Below are positions 33,186 through 44,088 of a stretch of DNA of 64,000 nucleotides, piece after piece. Both the position numbers and the translations under genes were made by a program. The notes under the pieces were generated by a model that had not been told where the DNA came from, searched no databases, and was given only the letters and a program-made list of their open reading frames with translations. Origin of the DNA: Corynespora cassiicola. Lineage: Eukaryota; Ascomycota; Dothideomycetes; Pleosporales; Corynesporascaceae. Where the stretch lies: the NCBI GenBank assembly GCA_022059125.1, contig JAEUWY010000004.1, forward strand, positions 1 to 64,000, given 5' to 3'. Position 1 is the stretch's first letter, and each line of letters starts with the position of its first letter.

Positions 33186-35512
33186 ATGGCCAGCGCCATC
33201 AGCACCGCCCGTTCTCACGCGGGCGCCGGCAATGGCTTGCTCTCGCCGCGCCTCGCCCGCTTCAACACGCTTCTTGTCTGCCTCTTCCACGCCTTTGCCC
33301 CCGTCGTCAAGGCCTTCCCCGTCTTCCAGCGCAGCCTAGACGCCCTCGAGGGCGACGACCTGCCCAAGGACCCCGACGATGCCAGCCTCTGGGTCTATCT
33401 GGGCACCGCCATCGCCCTGGTGCTGCTCGGAGGCGCCTTCGCCGGCTTGACCATAGCGTACGTGCCTTGCCCGACACCCATTCATCCTCGATGCGCTAAC
33501 ACCACCCAGCCTGATGGGCCAGGATGAAATATACCTACAGGTCATTGCCCACTCGGGCGAGGGCGCTGAGCGCAAGAATGCGAAGAAGGTGCTGCGACTG
33601 ATGAAGGCCGGCAAGCACTGGGTCCTCGTCACCCTGCTCCTGAGCAATGTCATCACCAACGAGACCCTCCCCATTGTGCTCGACCGCTCGCTGGGCGGTG
33701 GCTGGCCCGCCGTCGTTAGCTCTACGGTACTCATTGGTGAGTCTGCACCTCCTCCGTGCATGTTGCAATGCCCTCGCTAACCTCCCATCGCAAGTCATTT
33801 TTGGCGAAATCGTTCCCCAGTCCATCTGCGTTCGCTATGGTCTCCCCATCGGCGCCTGGATGTCGCCCGTCGTCCTCGGTCTCATGTACATCATGGCGCC
33901 CGTCGCATGGCCCACGGCGAAGCTGCTCGATTATCTCCTCGGAGAGGACCACGGCACCACGTACAAGAAGGCCGGACTCAAGACCCTCGTTACCCTTCAT
34001 AAGACGTTGGGCACCAGCCCCGACGAGCGCCTCAACCAAGACGAAGTCACCATCATCACGGCCGTCCTCGACCTCAAAGCCAAGGCCGTTGGCAGTATCA
34101 TGACCCCTATGAAGGACGTGTTTACCATGTCGGCTGATACCGTATTGGATGAGGACATGATGGATAATATCCTCTCTGCTGGCTATTCGCGCATTCCAAT
34201 CCATACCCCCGGTAACCCCAAGAACTTTGTCGGCATGCTTCTCGTCAAGATGCTCATCACCTACGATCCCGAAGATGCCCTGCGCGTTCGCGACTTCGCC
34301 TTGGCCACCCTCCCCGAGACGCGCCCTGAGACCAGCTGTCTCGACATCATCAATTTCTTCCAGGAGGGCAAATCGCACATGGTCCTTGTTTCCGACTTCC
34401 CCGGTGAATCCTACGGCGCTGTCGGCGTGGTCACACTCGAAGACGTCATTGAAGAACTCATTGGCGAGGAAATCATCGACGAGTCGGATGTCTTCATTGA
34501 TGTCCACAAGGCCATCCGTCGTCTTGCCCCTGCCCCCCGCACCCGTGTGCCCAAGGGCGAGATCCTAGCGGACCCCATGCGCCGCCAGTCCAGCAACAAG
34601 GTCGATGGCAGCGATTCCGAGGGAGCTCAGCCCAGGAAACTTTCGCAGCATGAAATCGGCAGCCCCAAGGGCCCTACCTTCATGATGCGCCGTCGCAGCA
34701 GCGGCGGAAATGGCACCGTCGATCGAGCTACCCTCCGAAGCGATGATCCCGAAGTCATGCAACACCTCAAGCATCTGGGTCCTTCCAACGCCGCCAATAA
34801 ACCAAAGTCGACTCGCATCAACACAGTCAAGATCAAGCCCGGTATTCCCAACACTATCCCCGAGGATTCTCAACGCCCTAACGATGGCGCTATCCCGACT
34901 CCCTCCCACGCACCTCAGGGTGGCATTGGTGAGGGCATATTGGAAAGCGCAGGCCGCGAGGCTAGCGACGGCGTGCACAGTCTCGCAGTTGGCTATGGCA
35001 CTATCGGATCTCCCAACGCCGATCGCATGTCATGGAAATCTGGAACCTCGAAAAAGAAGATTAGCGATGAACCCACTTCACCCAAATCAACCACGGCCGA
35101 CGAACACACTAGACTGATCCCTGACGACCGCGACCGCGATCATCGTGGCAACTCCAGAAATCGTTCCAGGTCTGCAAGCACCATCGCCTCTCTCAAGTCC
35201 ATTGGCTCGCCCCATAGCCCTCCCACGAAGCGACACACCGCTCGTAGTGGTAGCATCTCCGAGAATATTGTCGACATCAACGGAGTACGGAAAATTGTCT
35301 TGGAAACGACCAGTTCCAGCGATTCTGAGAGTAGACCTCTGACCGCGCAGGCCGACGGCATGGATGACAATAACCTTCATTCGGAGCAGGACGGTAGCAA
35401 AAATGGGGACAGTAAAGCTAACAAGAAGAAGCGCAAGAAGCGTGGTAAGAAGAAGAAGAATGGCGGAGAGAGCAGTGAGTCCCAGCCGTTGCTCGGCGGA
35501 GACCACAATTGA
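33186..35512 (+). CDS. Mam3/CNNM-type DUF21-CBS membrane protein
   Basis: Three exons: 33186-33457, 33510-33736 and 33795-35512; 738 residues. The first about 70 residues hold an N-terminal hydrophobic segment. The DUF21 (CNNM transmembrane) domain includes [66 protein letters not shown] (both given only in part as landmarks) and [21 protein letters not shown] pair follows ([69 protein letters not shown]). A long polar tail ends in a Lys-rich stretch and ESQPLLGG. Yeast Mam3 is a vacuolar-membrane protein affecting metal homeostasis; CNNM proteins handle Mg2+. The tail has two ExxxL(L/I) motifs (EHTRLI, ESQPLL) suited to vacuolar sorting. Confidence 0.93.
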
Positions 35513-35985
35513 TCTCCTTGCTCTCCCTGTTGATGCAATTTCCTAGGCGTTTCAAGCGGCCTCTCCATCTTTTTGCGGAGATTTTCTTAGGTCGCATCTA
35601 TTTGATAATCGGATGGGGTTCACAACGTTCACAACTTGTATCATAGCCCCTGCGCCTATACGATAGGCCTGGAGGCCCAGAATTCATTCCATCGTATATC
35701 TGCCTGCAACTTGTTCTGACACTGTACTATGCTTTCTGCGAATAAACTAACCTGCTAGTTTTGAAATGGTCGAATGTCAACACAATCACCCGTCTTGTCC
35801 AGTCCCGTGATTGTGGATAAAACCCTGCGGCGTAGTCGGCAGTACACATTTGCGGTGCTGTACTGTAACGGCTAGCATTATGCTCTTTTCATCGAGATGT
35901 TCTGCAAATACTCCATTGTCGGGTTAACCATTGCCACTTCCCTATTCGCCACCCTGTCTAGAGACTCAAGTTTCACCCCCTAGCC
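35513..35985. other. Intergenic, no gene seen
   Basis: 3' flank of the Mam3-like gene leading into the P450 pseudogene. No coding frame; no recognisable P450 membrane-anchor sequence could be found just upstream of the pseudogene. Confidence 0.5.
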
Positions 35986-37506
35986 AAAGTCCCAGGCCCG
36001 AGGTTGAATGCCATTTCCTGGCACACACACACAAAGGTGAAAGCCACGAGTTCCTGCCTGCGCTGCATGAACGGCACGGTCGCGTTGTGAGAATTGCACA
36101 TGACAAAGTCTTGGTTTGTTCCGAAGAAGCCGCGCGGGTTGGCTGTGGTCGGTACCATCGTCTTCCAGGAAAGGATATACCAGTGTAACCTCCACCAGGT
36201 GTCGGAAGCCCCTTTGTCCAGGACTTTTGGTATCAGGGTGCTGTTCACACCACTTCCAAGTCGGAGGGTGAAAACATGTTTAATCTCTTCATCGAGATGA
36301 ATAACGATCGATATCGACTCCAGCGACGCGCAATCGGCCCTGCATACTCGATGTTTGCAATGGAGAAACACAAAAACCTCGTGGAAGGAGCTGTTGAGTA
36401 TCTCATTGCTAGAATCAAGACTGGGGGGATTCTAAGTTGATTTGGGTACATGGATGAACATTTTCACTTCAGATGCATTATCAGCAGTAAGCTCGACGGA
36501 GACTCCAGACTACACTTCCCTCGGCCATGATGGAGGAAACAAGGCCGCAGACGACAGAACCTGGGCCTGTTTCACCTCCTTTGGCTTATTTCCGCCACTG
36601 ATAAGACTTGTACACTACTTCCCGAAATTCATCAGGTACCTACGGGTTCCCCTCGCACTCCTGTCTGGCCTGAGCGTTCCTGAAGGCGCCGCTATTGTTC
36701 CATACACGACGTCAATCGCGCTAAAGCGACTCTCGACATTACAGTCTACAAGCACTGTCAAATTGCCCACCGATCTATATGGCCGTAAACAACCGATCAG
36801 TGGCACTGATACTACCTTACCAAAGCACGACATGCTGGATGGCATCATGCGCCTCCATTCAAGTAAGACCTCTCAACTTCGGGCCTCCTGGGTTCTAATG
36901 ACTATGGTCATGAATTCTGTCGCGGGCCATGACACTGCGAGCTTTACACTAAGCTCACGTATCTACTACATATGTACTAACTCGCGTGCGAAGCGGCAAA
37001 TATCGGATGAACCAAGTGAAGCCAAGATAGATCTGCATGCGAGCTGCACAGAGATTGCATCCAAGATACCCTACCTGGTCGCTTGTATCAAAGAGGCGAT
37101 GCGCTTGTCTCCAGCCATAGGCTTCTGCCTGCCTCGAGTCGTGCCCGACACAGTCATCACATTGTGTTCGGCCCATCTCCCGGCCGGCACGACCATTGCC
37201 GTGTCCCTATGGGCTGTGCACCGAGACGCAGACATATTCGAGTCACCCGAAGAGTTCCTACCAGAACGCTGGATCCACGACGGCGACGAGGAAAAGAAGA
37301 AGCAGATTAGCAGGATGGATGCATGTTGGCTGGGTTTCGGGGCCGGCAGTCGAAGCTGCCCGAGCCAACTCCTCGCCCGTTTCCTGATGGTCAAGTTACT
37401 AATTCCTCTCTTTACCGAGCTCGACTTCGACTTGACTGCGTGGTTCTTGACGCATATGGAGGGCGTCAAGGTGCGGTTTCGCGAGCCGGGGTCGCGTCAG
37501 GGATAG
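35986..37506 (+). pseudogene. Cytochrome P450, disrupted N-terminal half
   Basis: At 36010-36426, with frame changes and a stop, pieces such as HERHGRVVRIAHDKVLVCSEEAAR, RYRLQRRAIGPAYSM and LIARIKTGG read as the N-terminal third of a pisatin-demethylase/benzoate-hydroxylase-like P450 (landmarks only). A TGA and a frame change near 36435 interrupt it. From 36445 (DLGTWMNIFTSDALS) one frame stays open to 37506: the I-helix is AGHDTASFTL, the K-helix KEAMRLSP has ExxR intact, the PERF region is EEFLPERW, and the haem loop is FGAGSRSCPSQ. The haem Cys is kept but the usual Gly two residues after it is lost. No membrane anchor or ATG is found. The 3' half looks recently intact, the 5' half decayed. 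Confidence 0.8.
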
Positions 37507-37919
37507 GATGGTCTAGCTCTGTAGGGCGGATCAGGGATTCTCCAGCGCCACCTAGGGTCCGAGGATGCGGGAACGCGAGGGGGCCAGAGATCTGGGGATG
37601 CAGATTGACGAGCCACATGGTTGCGAGATCGTCGTTTGGGGGGGGGGTTTTCGGCTGCGCTTGCGGGTTCGCTGCGAGGGTGTTGCTGTCTCGTCTCAGG
37701 CCCCGAGGCATCTGACCTGAAGTGTTTCATGACGTCACTATATTTAGGGTAACAGAATGTAATCGTCTGGCGGACGGCTTTTATTTCTTTGGACACGGTT
37801 TCTTATTTGCAATTGCATATATTCGAGTGGAACTTCCCTTGGCTCTCTACACCATCGTTGGGATTTCGCCGGTGAGATATATCAATCAGGGAATGCGTTG
37901 AGCCGACAACTGCACAGCA
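37507..37919. other. Intergenic, no gene seen
   Basis: P450 relic 3' flank and promoter of the gene at 37920. A run of ten G's lies at about 37639-37648. Confidence 0.5.
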
Positions 37920-39101
37920 ATGGATCTTTTAACGCAATATGGAAGTCCGCCAACCAACTACCTGGGCACCACGCTGTTTTTGTCGTACATTGCCTCGGCG
38001 CTGTATCTCACGTTCTCGATTTCAATCTCGCTTCACGCAAAATATACCGCCATCTTCCACGCCGAGGACGAGCCTACTCCAGAGTCAAAATCGAAATCGA
38101 AAGATGCCAAGGACTCCAAAAACTCCAAAAATGACGACTTGAAAGAATCTCAATGCCTCGCCTCCGCAAAGGAGGCCCGAAGGCGCCACATCCAAATCTA
38201 CGCCATGCTGTCCGGCATAATCTTCGCTTCGCTATCGTACCGCATGCTGCACTTTCTCACCCTCTCCTTTTACGCGTGGAGAGGCGAAAAGTCGCACCTG
38301 GGAAAGGATGTCCCCATCAGCGGCGGTGAGATCGGAGCCTGGATGCTCGAGACGAGCCTGTTTGACGATTTTGCGCACGAGCTGGTGCGGGACGGGCCCA
38401 GCGCTGTGTGGGCGCAGCTCGCGATCCTGGGGACGTGGTTTTGGGGGTTGTGGATGGCGACGAAAGGTATGTTTGACTTCTGCCCGATATAGATGAGACG
38501 GGATGGTACACCTGTGTGAAATCTGCTTCCATGATGAGGGAGGGAGATGCGAGCGTTGAGCTTTTGCTAACTAGTCTGTGAGATAGCTACCCAGCGTCGC
38601 TTCACTGATACATCGATGCTGCCGTACATTCTCCTGGGACAGATCCTACCGATTAGCTTCACAGCCTCGCTCTTTGTTATTCGCCTGCACCTCGAGAGCC
38701 CAGATATCGCACCTGCGGATCCATCGTCCAAGCCCGCACCCCGCAAGTTGAAAAAGCGCGCTTCCCTCACGTTGCCCACACTCCTGCTTAACGCCTCCCT
38801 GCTATGCCTTCCCCGGCTGCAGAACCATGAGGGATTCATGTTACTCGTCCTGTTTGCGCGATTGGTGCTGCTGGTGCCGTTCTCAGGGAGGGTTAGCCTG
38901 AAAGATTCCGAAGTCATGAAGAGTATGACGGTCTCTGGGGGATTTGTAGCTGCGAACTTGGCCATGATGAGGAAGACAGTGCCGATGGGTGATGTTGCGA
39001 GGGGGTTGAAGACAGGCGGAGAAGCGCTGGGTGCATTGGGATGGGATGCAGTGCTTGGGACGGCTCTGGGTGCGGTTTTGGGGTGGGGTGGCGGGGTGTG
39101 A
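37920..39101 (+). CDS. Conserved-type multi-pass membrane protein, function unknown
   Basis: Two exons, 37920-38466 and 38587-39101; 353 residues. The donor is GTATGT and a perfect TGCTAAC branch lies at about 38564-38570. Both acceptors after it (38574 and 38586) are in phase; 38586 gives the smoother join MATKATQRRFTDTSM. The protein has about seven hydrophobic segments: YLGTTLFLSYIASALYLTF near 15-33, a charged Ser/Lys/Asp loop at 48-85, IYAMLSGIIFASLSYRML near 95, AQLAILGTWFWGLWMA near 170, MLPYILLGQILPISF near 195, LLVLFARLVLLVPF near 270, and a Gly-rich C-terminal segment. No signal peptide. I do not recognise the family; the good reading frame, splice site and codon pattern support a real gene. 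Confidence 0.8.
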
Positions 39102-39244
39102 GATTGCTCTGGTGAAAGTTTAAGAATTAAACCGTCAATGGTAATAGAGGTAGAGGATGAGGAGCCACTGTCCGGACACAGTGGCTGCAAGATATGTAGG
39201 CACATACGCAGTACCCTCACGAGTAATGGAGAAAATGAACCCCT

Positions 39245-40251
39245 TTACGATTCCACCAGCTTCTCGAACCCAGCCCCAATGTGCTCCCACTCTCTCTCGT
39301 GTGTTGCCTTCCATTCGCGCACCTTGCGGATTCCATCCAAGTCCCCCGCCATGTGCTCCGCCGTCGTCGTCCCGTTCAACACCACGACCCCTAAATCCAT
39401 GACCAGCGCATACAACGCTACTTCCCTCCCCACACCAACTTCACTCGCCAACCTCGCCACAGGCTTGCTCGCCAGCAACTCGGGATTCCCCGTCAGCGTC
39501 CAGAAACTCTGGTACGTGATGCCCTTCTCGCGGCAGTACGCACGCAGCGGGCCGTCATACGCGGTGCTCGGGTAGAACCTGTTCTGCACGAACTTGGGCT
39601 TGATGGTCGCATTCTGGTACAGGACATCCAGCACAGGCAACGAGACGTTGGAGATGCCCAGGGCGCGGATGCGGTCTGGGACGTAGGGTTCCAGCGTCTT
39701 CCAGGCGAGGAGCGTCTGATCGAGAGTTGGAAGCGGGGAGTGTAGGAGCAGCGAGTCCAGGTAGGTTTTGTCCTGGGACTCGGCGGCCGATTCGGGGCGT
39801 AGGTTGGAGAAGGAAGAGGAGAGGGAGGTGTGGATCTGGGTGGGGAGGGGATCGAGTGGGTGGTAGGGCATGTTCTCGTGATCTTGGCCGGCGGGAGATG
39901 TGTATTTTGTTTGGAGCTGGATTGATATGGTCAATTAGAGGGGTCGTATGGCACGTGGGGATGGGCGTGCTATACGTAAATGTCCTCTCGCTTTACGATG
40001 CCCTCGGCATAGGCTTCTCGAAGGCCCTCTCCGACAAGTGCCTCCTGATAGTGCCGTGGCTGAGCTGCCGTATCGATACTCCTGAAGCCAGCCTCGAGAG
40101 AGTCTTTGACAAGGTCTTTGGTGCGGTCCTTCTTCCACGCGGTACCGTAGATGAAGGCCGGTTCAGGGTCCGTCAACCGTGAAGCAGACGCCATGCTGCG
40201 TCTCGATGCCGATTTAAAGAAGGTCCAGACTGAATTCCTAGCTGATTGCAT
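39245..40251 (-). CDS. Aldo/keto reductase
   Basis: Two exons read from 40251: 39976-40251 and 39245-39916, 59-nt intron; 315 residues. The TIM-barrel AKR marks are present: AFIYGTAWKKDRTKDLV at strand 1, FRSIDTAAQPRHYQEALVGEGL with the catalytic Asp and Tyr, LQTKYTSPAGQD with the catalytic Lys, and LDSLLLHSPLPT with the catalytic His, so the Asp-Tyr-Lys-His tetrad is complete. IRALGISNVSLPVLDVL and FVQNRFYPST follow as usual. It should reduce aldehydes or ketones with NADPH. The start is ambiguous: from 40251 the first 19 residues (MQSARNSVWTFFKSASRRS) look like a mitochondrial presequence, while the in-frame ATG at 40194 (MASASRL) would give a cytosolic form. Divergent from riboflavin kinase. 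Confidence 0.92.
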
Positions 40252-40631
40252 CTCAATCCTAGCCTGCCAGCTCCTTCTTTTCCATTGTCCACCGTTACAT
40301 CCTGTCCATCCACGAGCTTCGGTGCAATGGTGACGTCCTACTATGGCTGACTAATCTCCCGAGCTTCCCCTCCGCTCCGCCCGCCGAAGCTCCCACCCGT
40401 CCAGCCCGTGCTCGCCCGTCCGCCCCACCACCCCTCCATCCACATGAATGAATGACACCATCCTTTCCGCCCTGCGTCCGCCATAACTTTTCCTGCAGCC
40501 CAGCCGCCCCAACCATCATCATTACCACCACCACCACCAAACTGCTTTCTAGGGCACCGCACCCCCAATCGATCCCCGCGCCTCGCCATCAATTCTAATC
40601 CCCCACCGATAGAAGACTACATACAACAACA
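40252..40631. promoter_or_regulatory. Divergent promoter, aldo/keto reductase and riboflavin kinase
   Basis: 380 bp between the two ATGs. The side next to riboflavin kinase is pyrimidine-rich with short CCA repeats at about 40525-40542. No gene. Confidence 0.5.
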
Positions 40632-41381
40632 ATGGTGCGCCCCACCGGCCCCCGCGACCCCATCGCCGGTCCCCCCACCCCTCAGCCCCCTTACCCCCTC
40701 CGCCTCCGGGGGCCCGTGATAAAAGGCTTCGGGCGCGGCAGCAAGGAGCTCGGGATCCCGACGGCCAACATTCCGCTGAGCGGGCTCAGCATCGGCGGCA
40801 ACGAGGACCTGGACTCGGGCATCTACTACGGGTTCGCGACGCTCGACTACTCGAGCATCGGCGCGCATGTCGGGGGCGACGGGCGCGTCCCCAGCGCGAG
40901 TGGCGGGAAGGAGGACCCGGGGGAGCGCAGCTCGAACCACGCTGTTGCGGACCTAGAGGCTGCAAAGGAAGAGGAGGGCAGTGGTGCTCCGCAAGCGCAG
41001 GGCGCCAAGAAGAAGGTCGTGTATCCGACCGTGCTTAGCATCGGGTATAACCCCTACTACAAGAACACGCAGCGCAGCATCGAGATCCATATCCTGCACA
41101 CCTTCGGCGAGGACTTTTATGGTGCCACGCTCAGCCTCGTCATCCTGGGCTTCATACGGCCAGAGTACGACTACGTGAGCAAGGACGCGCTGGTCGAGGA
41201 CATCAGGGAGGACATTCGGGTTGCACAGAGGAGCTTGGACAGGGAGGGGTACAAGGTTTACGAGGGCGATGAGTGGCTTGTCGGAGATAAGGAGCAGCAG
41301 TCAGAGGCAAGCACAGCGAGGGAGGCGCAGCGACCGAATGTTGGCCAAAAGGACGGCGTCGGAATAAGTCAGATGGAATAA
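40632..41381 (+). CDS. FMN1: Riboflavin kinase (flavokinase)
   Basis: Single exon, 249 residues, ATG in ACAATGG context. It phosphorylates riboflavin with ATP to FMN, the first step to flavin cofactors. Family blocks: [21 protein letters not shown] (Gly-rich nucleotide loop and PTAN motif), [47 protein letters not shown] with the catalytic Glu, and [22 protein letters not shown]. Compared with yeast and animal enzymes there is an added charged/Gly-rich linker of about 45 residues (approximately 80-130: [18 protein letters not shown] to GAKKK) between the GFA strand and the YPTVLSIG strand, and a polar C-terminal tail of about 30 residues. Both lie in loops and should not break the fold. Confidence 0.95.
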   Translation: MVRPTGPRDPIAGPPTPQPPYPLRLRGPVIKGFGRGSKELGIPTANIPLSGLSIGGNEDLDSGIYYGFATLDYSSIGAHVGGDGRVPSASGGKEDPGERSSNHAVADLEAAKEEEGSGAPQAQGAKKKVVYPTVLSIGYNPYYKNTQRSIEIHILHTFGEDFYGATLSLVILGFIRPEYDYVSKDALVEDIREDIRVAQRSLDREGYKVYEGDEWLVGDKEQQSEASTAREAQRPNVGQKDGVGISQME

Positions 41382-41853
41382 TGGACGTATCGATTCTTCT
41401 GAAGAGAACGTACATACGAGACACGACTACAGTATAGACATTAGACATCACACAAACACGATAGCATCGTGAAGCAGTCAAATGCAATTGATATTCATCA
41501 GCACGGGCAGCAACAGATAAGAAAAGGACTAGGGTAGTCCGCCTGTAAACTCCTTTACCCCAAAACTCCCATCGTCGGCCCGACCTACGGCCAGACAAGA
41601 ACCATTAACGATTACCCTATGCCCAGTACCGACACCACGAAGGCATCTTGGCCAGCTACGTTAGTAGCTCCTTGGAAAGAAGTGAGGTAAATGAAAAGGA
41701 AACGAGAATGAAAATGATTCATCAGAATGCAACCAAACGCCTGAAAATGACACTTTTGAACCACCCAAGACTTCGTAACCTGGTCGCCAAATGCGCCATT
41801 TGTTTACAGTTCCTCCTACGGAGTTTCTGCTGTTATGCTTGGGGGTTGACTTG
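41382..41853. other. Convergent intergenic region
   Basis: 472 bp between the stop codons of riboflavin kinase and the AcuK-like gene; AT-richer, no coding frame, expected to hold both 3' UTRs. Confidence 0.5.
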
Positions 41854-44088
41854 CTAGGGTGCTCCTTTGAGGACGGGCATGATCTAGTCAAGTTAGTCGC
41901 GCTATACTGCATTAAAGTCAAGGCAAACTCACCGCCATGACGACAAGCATGGGCAGATCAAGATTGTCTCTCTTGATATGCCACCAGATCATACAATCAA
42001 CCATGCCGTCCTTGGTCCCTAGATTGCTAATGGCAGCTTCGCCCTGATGCACGGGGCCGCCTTCTAGCTTGATCATTGGCTCCGGCTTGATGTGCTTGCC
42101 GTTTGCCACTGCCCTTGCCTTCATCTCCTCGATACGAGCCGCGTCCTCTTGGGTGCGGTATTGGAGGAAGTTCACACGCCGATGGCGATAACCCATTGGG
42201 TCCAAGTGCGCCAGGTCGGCAAAATCTTCAAAGTACTCGGCTGCCGACCGCTCGTCCATTAGCTCCAGGATATTGACCGGTTTCGGGCCGTTATCCGGCT
42301 CTTGACCCGGCATGTTAGGCGTGGTGCTAGTTCTGGTGGAGACGCCGCTATCGTTTGTGGGATCTTTACTGATGCCAAGATTGACATTTAGATTGGACTC
42401 TTGTCCTAGTAAGACTTCGCGCTTCCAGCCGGTCAGGATGGTAAATTCCTTGTTCATGCCTACTACCTCTCCAGAACGCCGACAGAATAGCGCCGGCACA
42501 CCGAGGTCGCCGCAGCGTTCCTCGAGGGATATCAGAGTACGCTGCAGATTCCGCTCTGCGTGGATCAAGTCAGGATCGTCCATTTCCGAAGCCGACTGCA
42601 ACAAGACTGGCCTGAACTTGCGAAACGAGGCATTGAATTGCTGCTCTATGGGTCTAGTAGACCGCTTTCTAATCAGCTCAAACAAGCGATGGTACGAGGC
42701 GACGTAGTCGTAAGGCTTGACAATCTCCTCGTAGATCCACTTGGTTTCGCGACGACGCTTTCGGACAACGTTGGAGGGTGCAGGCTGGGGCGCGGCATAT
42801 GGTAAACGGCCCGTCGTCGGAGAGCGTTGTGATTGCCGTTGATTTGCATTAGCGAAGAAGGTAGCCGCCGACAGGGGGTTGTCGTTGTCGTATCCAGAGT
42901 TCACATCGGTCGAGGCAGGGCTTGCGCTCGATACACTGGAAGGGCCTTGGCCAATGGCAAAGGCATGTGGCCCATTGATGCTGTCGTGGCGCTCTCCGTG
43001 GTGATCTATTGTATTCGTAATTGGCGTGTTATTGGGGGTCTGCATCTGTACGCTTCCGTGCCGCGATGACGAATTCTGCTGCCATTCCGAGCCAGGCAGA
43101 CTGTGCGGGCCGAATGTCATACTCACTGGAGCTCCAGTGTTGTCGTGGTATGCGCCAGACGACATATGAGGGTTATATATGTTCGCAGCTTGGTTCAATG
43201 GATTCATCAAGTTGCTATCGTTGGGTGGGTTTTCGGTAGCGCCAGCAGACATGTGGCCCAGGATGCCCATTTCGAGCGCGCCATAGTGATTGCCAAAGTT
43301 GAGGCTGGAAATGTCGAAGTTGAACAGAGCTGGATCGCTGGGGTCAAAAAGAGGGCCGCCAAACTGCTGCTGCTGTTGCGGGATCGGCTGAGCGTGAGCC
43401 TGGGGAACAGCATTTTGTGCACTGGCGATGGAAGCTTGATTCGTCTGGCTATATGGAGGCGAGATGGGCGTCTGCTGGCTGTTGAATGCGCCGGGGGCGT
43501 CTTGGGGAGTCGTGACTGTTTGTACCGGGGCAGTGTTCTGCGCATAGTACGCCGTCGACGAAGGCGGTTGGCTAAAGAAGCTGGCTTGTGGGGCTGCTGG
43601 CATGGGTGGTGGATTCTGGCCTGGCAAAGCTTGCGCGTGGTTTCCATTGATATGTCCTGGATGAGGGTAGTGCCCTCCCACGCCAGGCATGAGGGCGCCA
43701 TCGGGAGCATCGTGGAGATACTTTGCCTTTTTGCGCACTCCATCCATACACTGGTCTTGGAGACCACGTTTGATACACCTGCCGCATGGTCGTTCGTCAC
43801 CTAGAAAAGTACTGTAAGAGGGCCGAAGACATTGTGAAGGGGGAGAATGGTCCACTCACCACAGGTCAAGTGGGCGCGCTGGCAGGCAAAGCAGGCCCTC
43901 CTGGCCTTCTTGCGCCGCGGACGCAACGGGTCTTTGGCGTTGGAAGCCTTGGAAGGATTCGGCTTCTGTGCAGGCGAGCTCGCGCCCGAGGCATGGTCAG
44001 TCTTCTGTTCGGCGGCCATGTCGCTGCCGTCTGGATCACGGCCGTACTCGGGTGAGGGCGATGCATCGTCGGCGTCTGGGGTGGTCAT
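41854..44088 (-). CDS. acuK: Zn2Cys6-PAS transcription factor, AcuK/ERT1 type
   Basis: Three exons read from 44088: 43860-44088, 41933-43800 and 41854-41883; 708 residues. It starts [15 protein letters not shown], as AcuK proteins do. Intron 1 splits the zinc cluster: [17 protein letters not shown] then [18 protein letters not shown], giving six Cys. A Gln/Pro/Asn-rich low-complexity middle (about 110-390) is followed by [26 protein letters not shown] (landmark) and a PAS domain near 490-590 ([33 protein letters not shown]). The final 10-codon exon gives IMPVLKGAP after LPMLVVMA. AcuK activates gluconeogenesis genes with AcuM in Aspergillus; ERT1 does similar work in yeast. The regulatory role here is by homology. 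A 1.66-kb gene-free upstream region suggests a long promoter. Confidence 0.93.

Noticed and set aside
32735..33499. 254-codon plus frame in GC-rich DNA
   Set aside because: Arg/Pro/Ser-rich chance frame overlapping the first exon of the Mam3-like gene out of frame.
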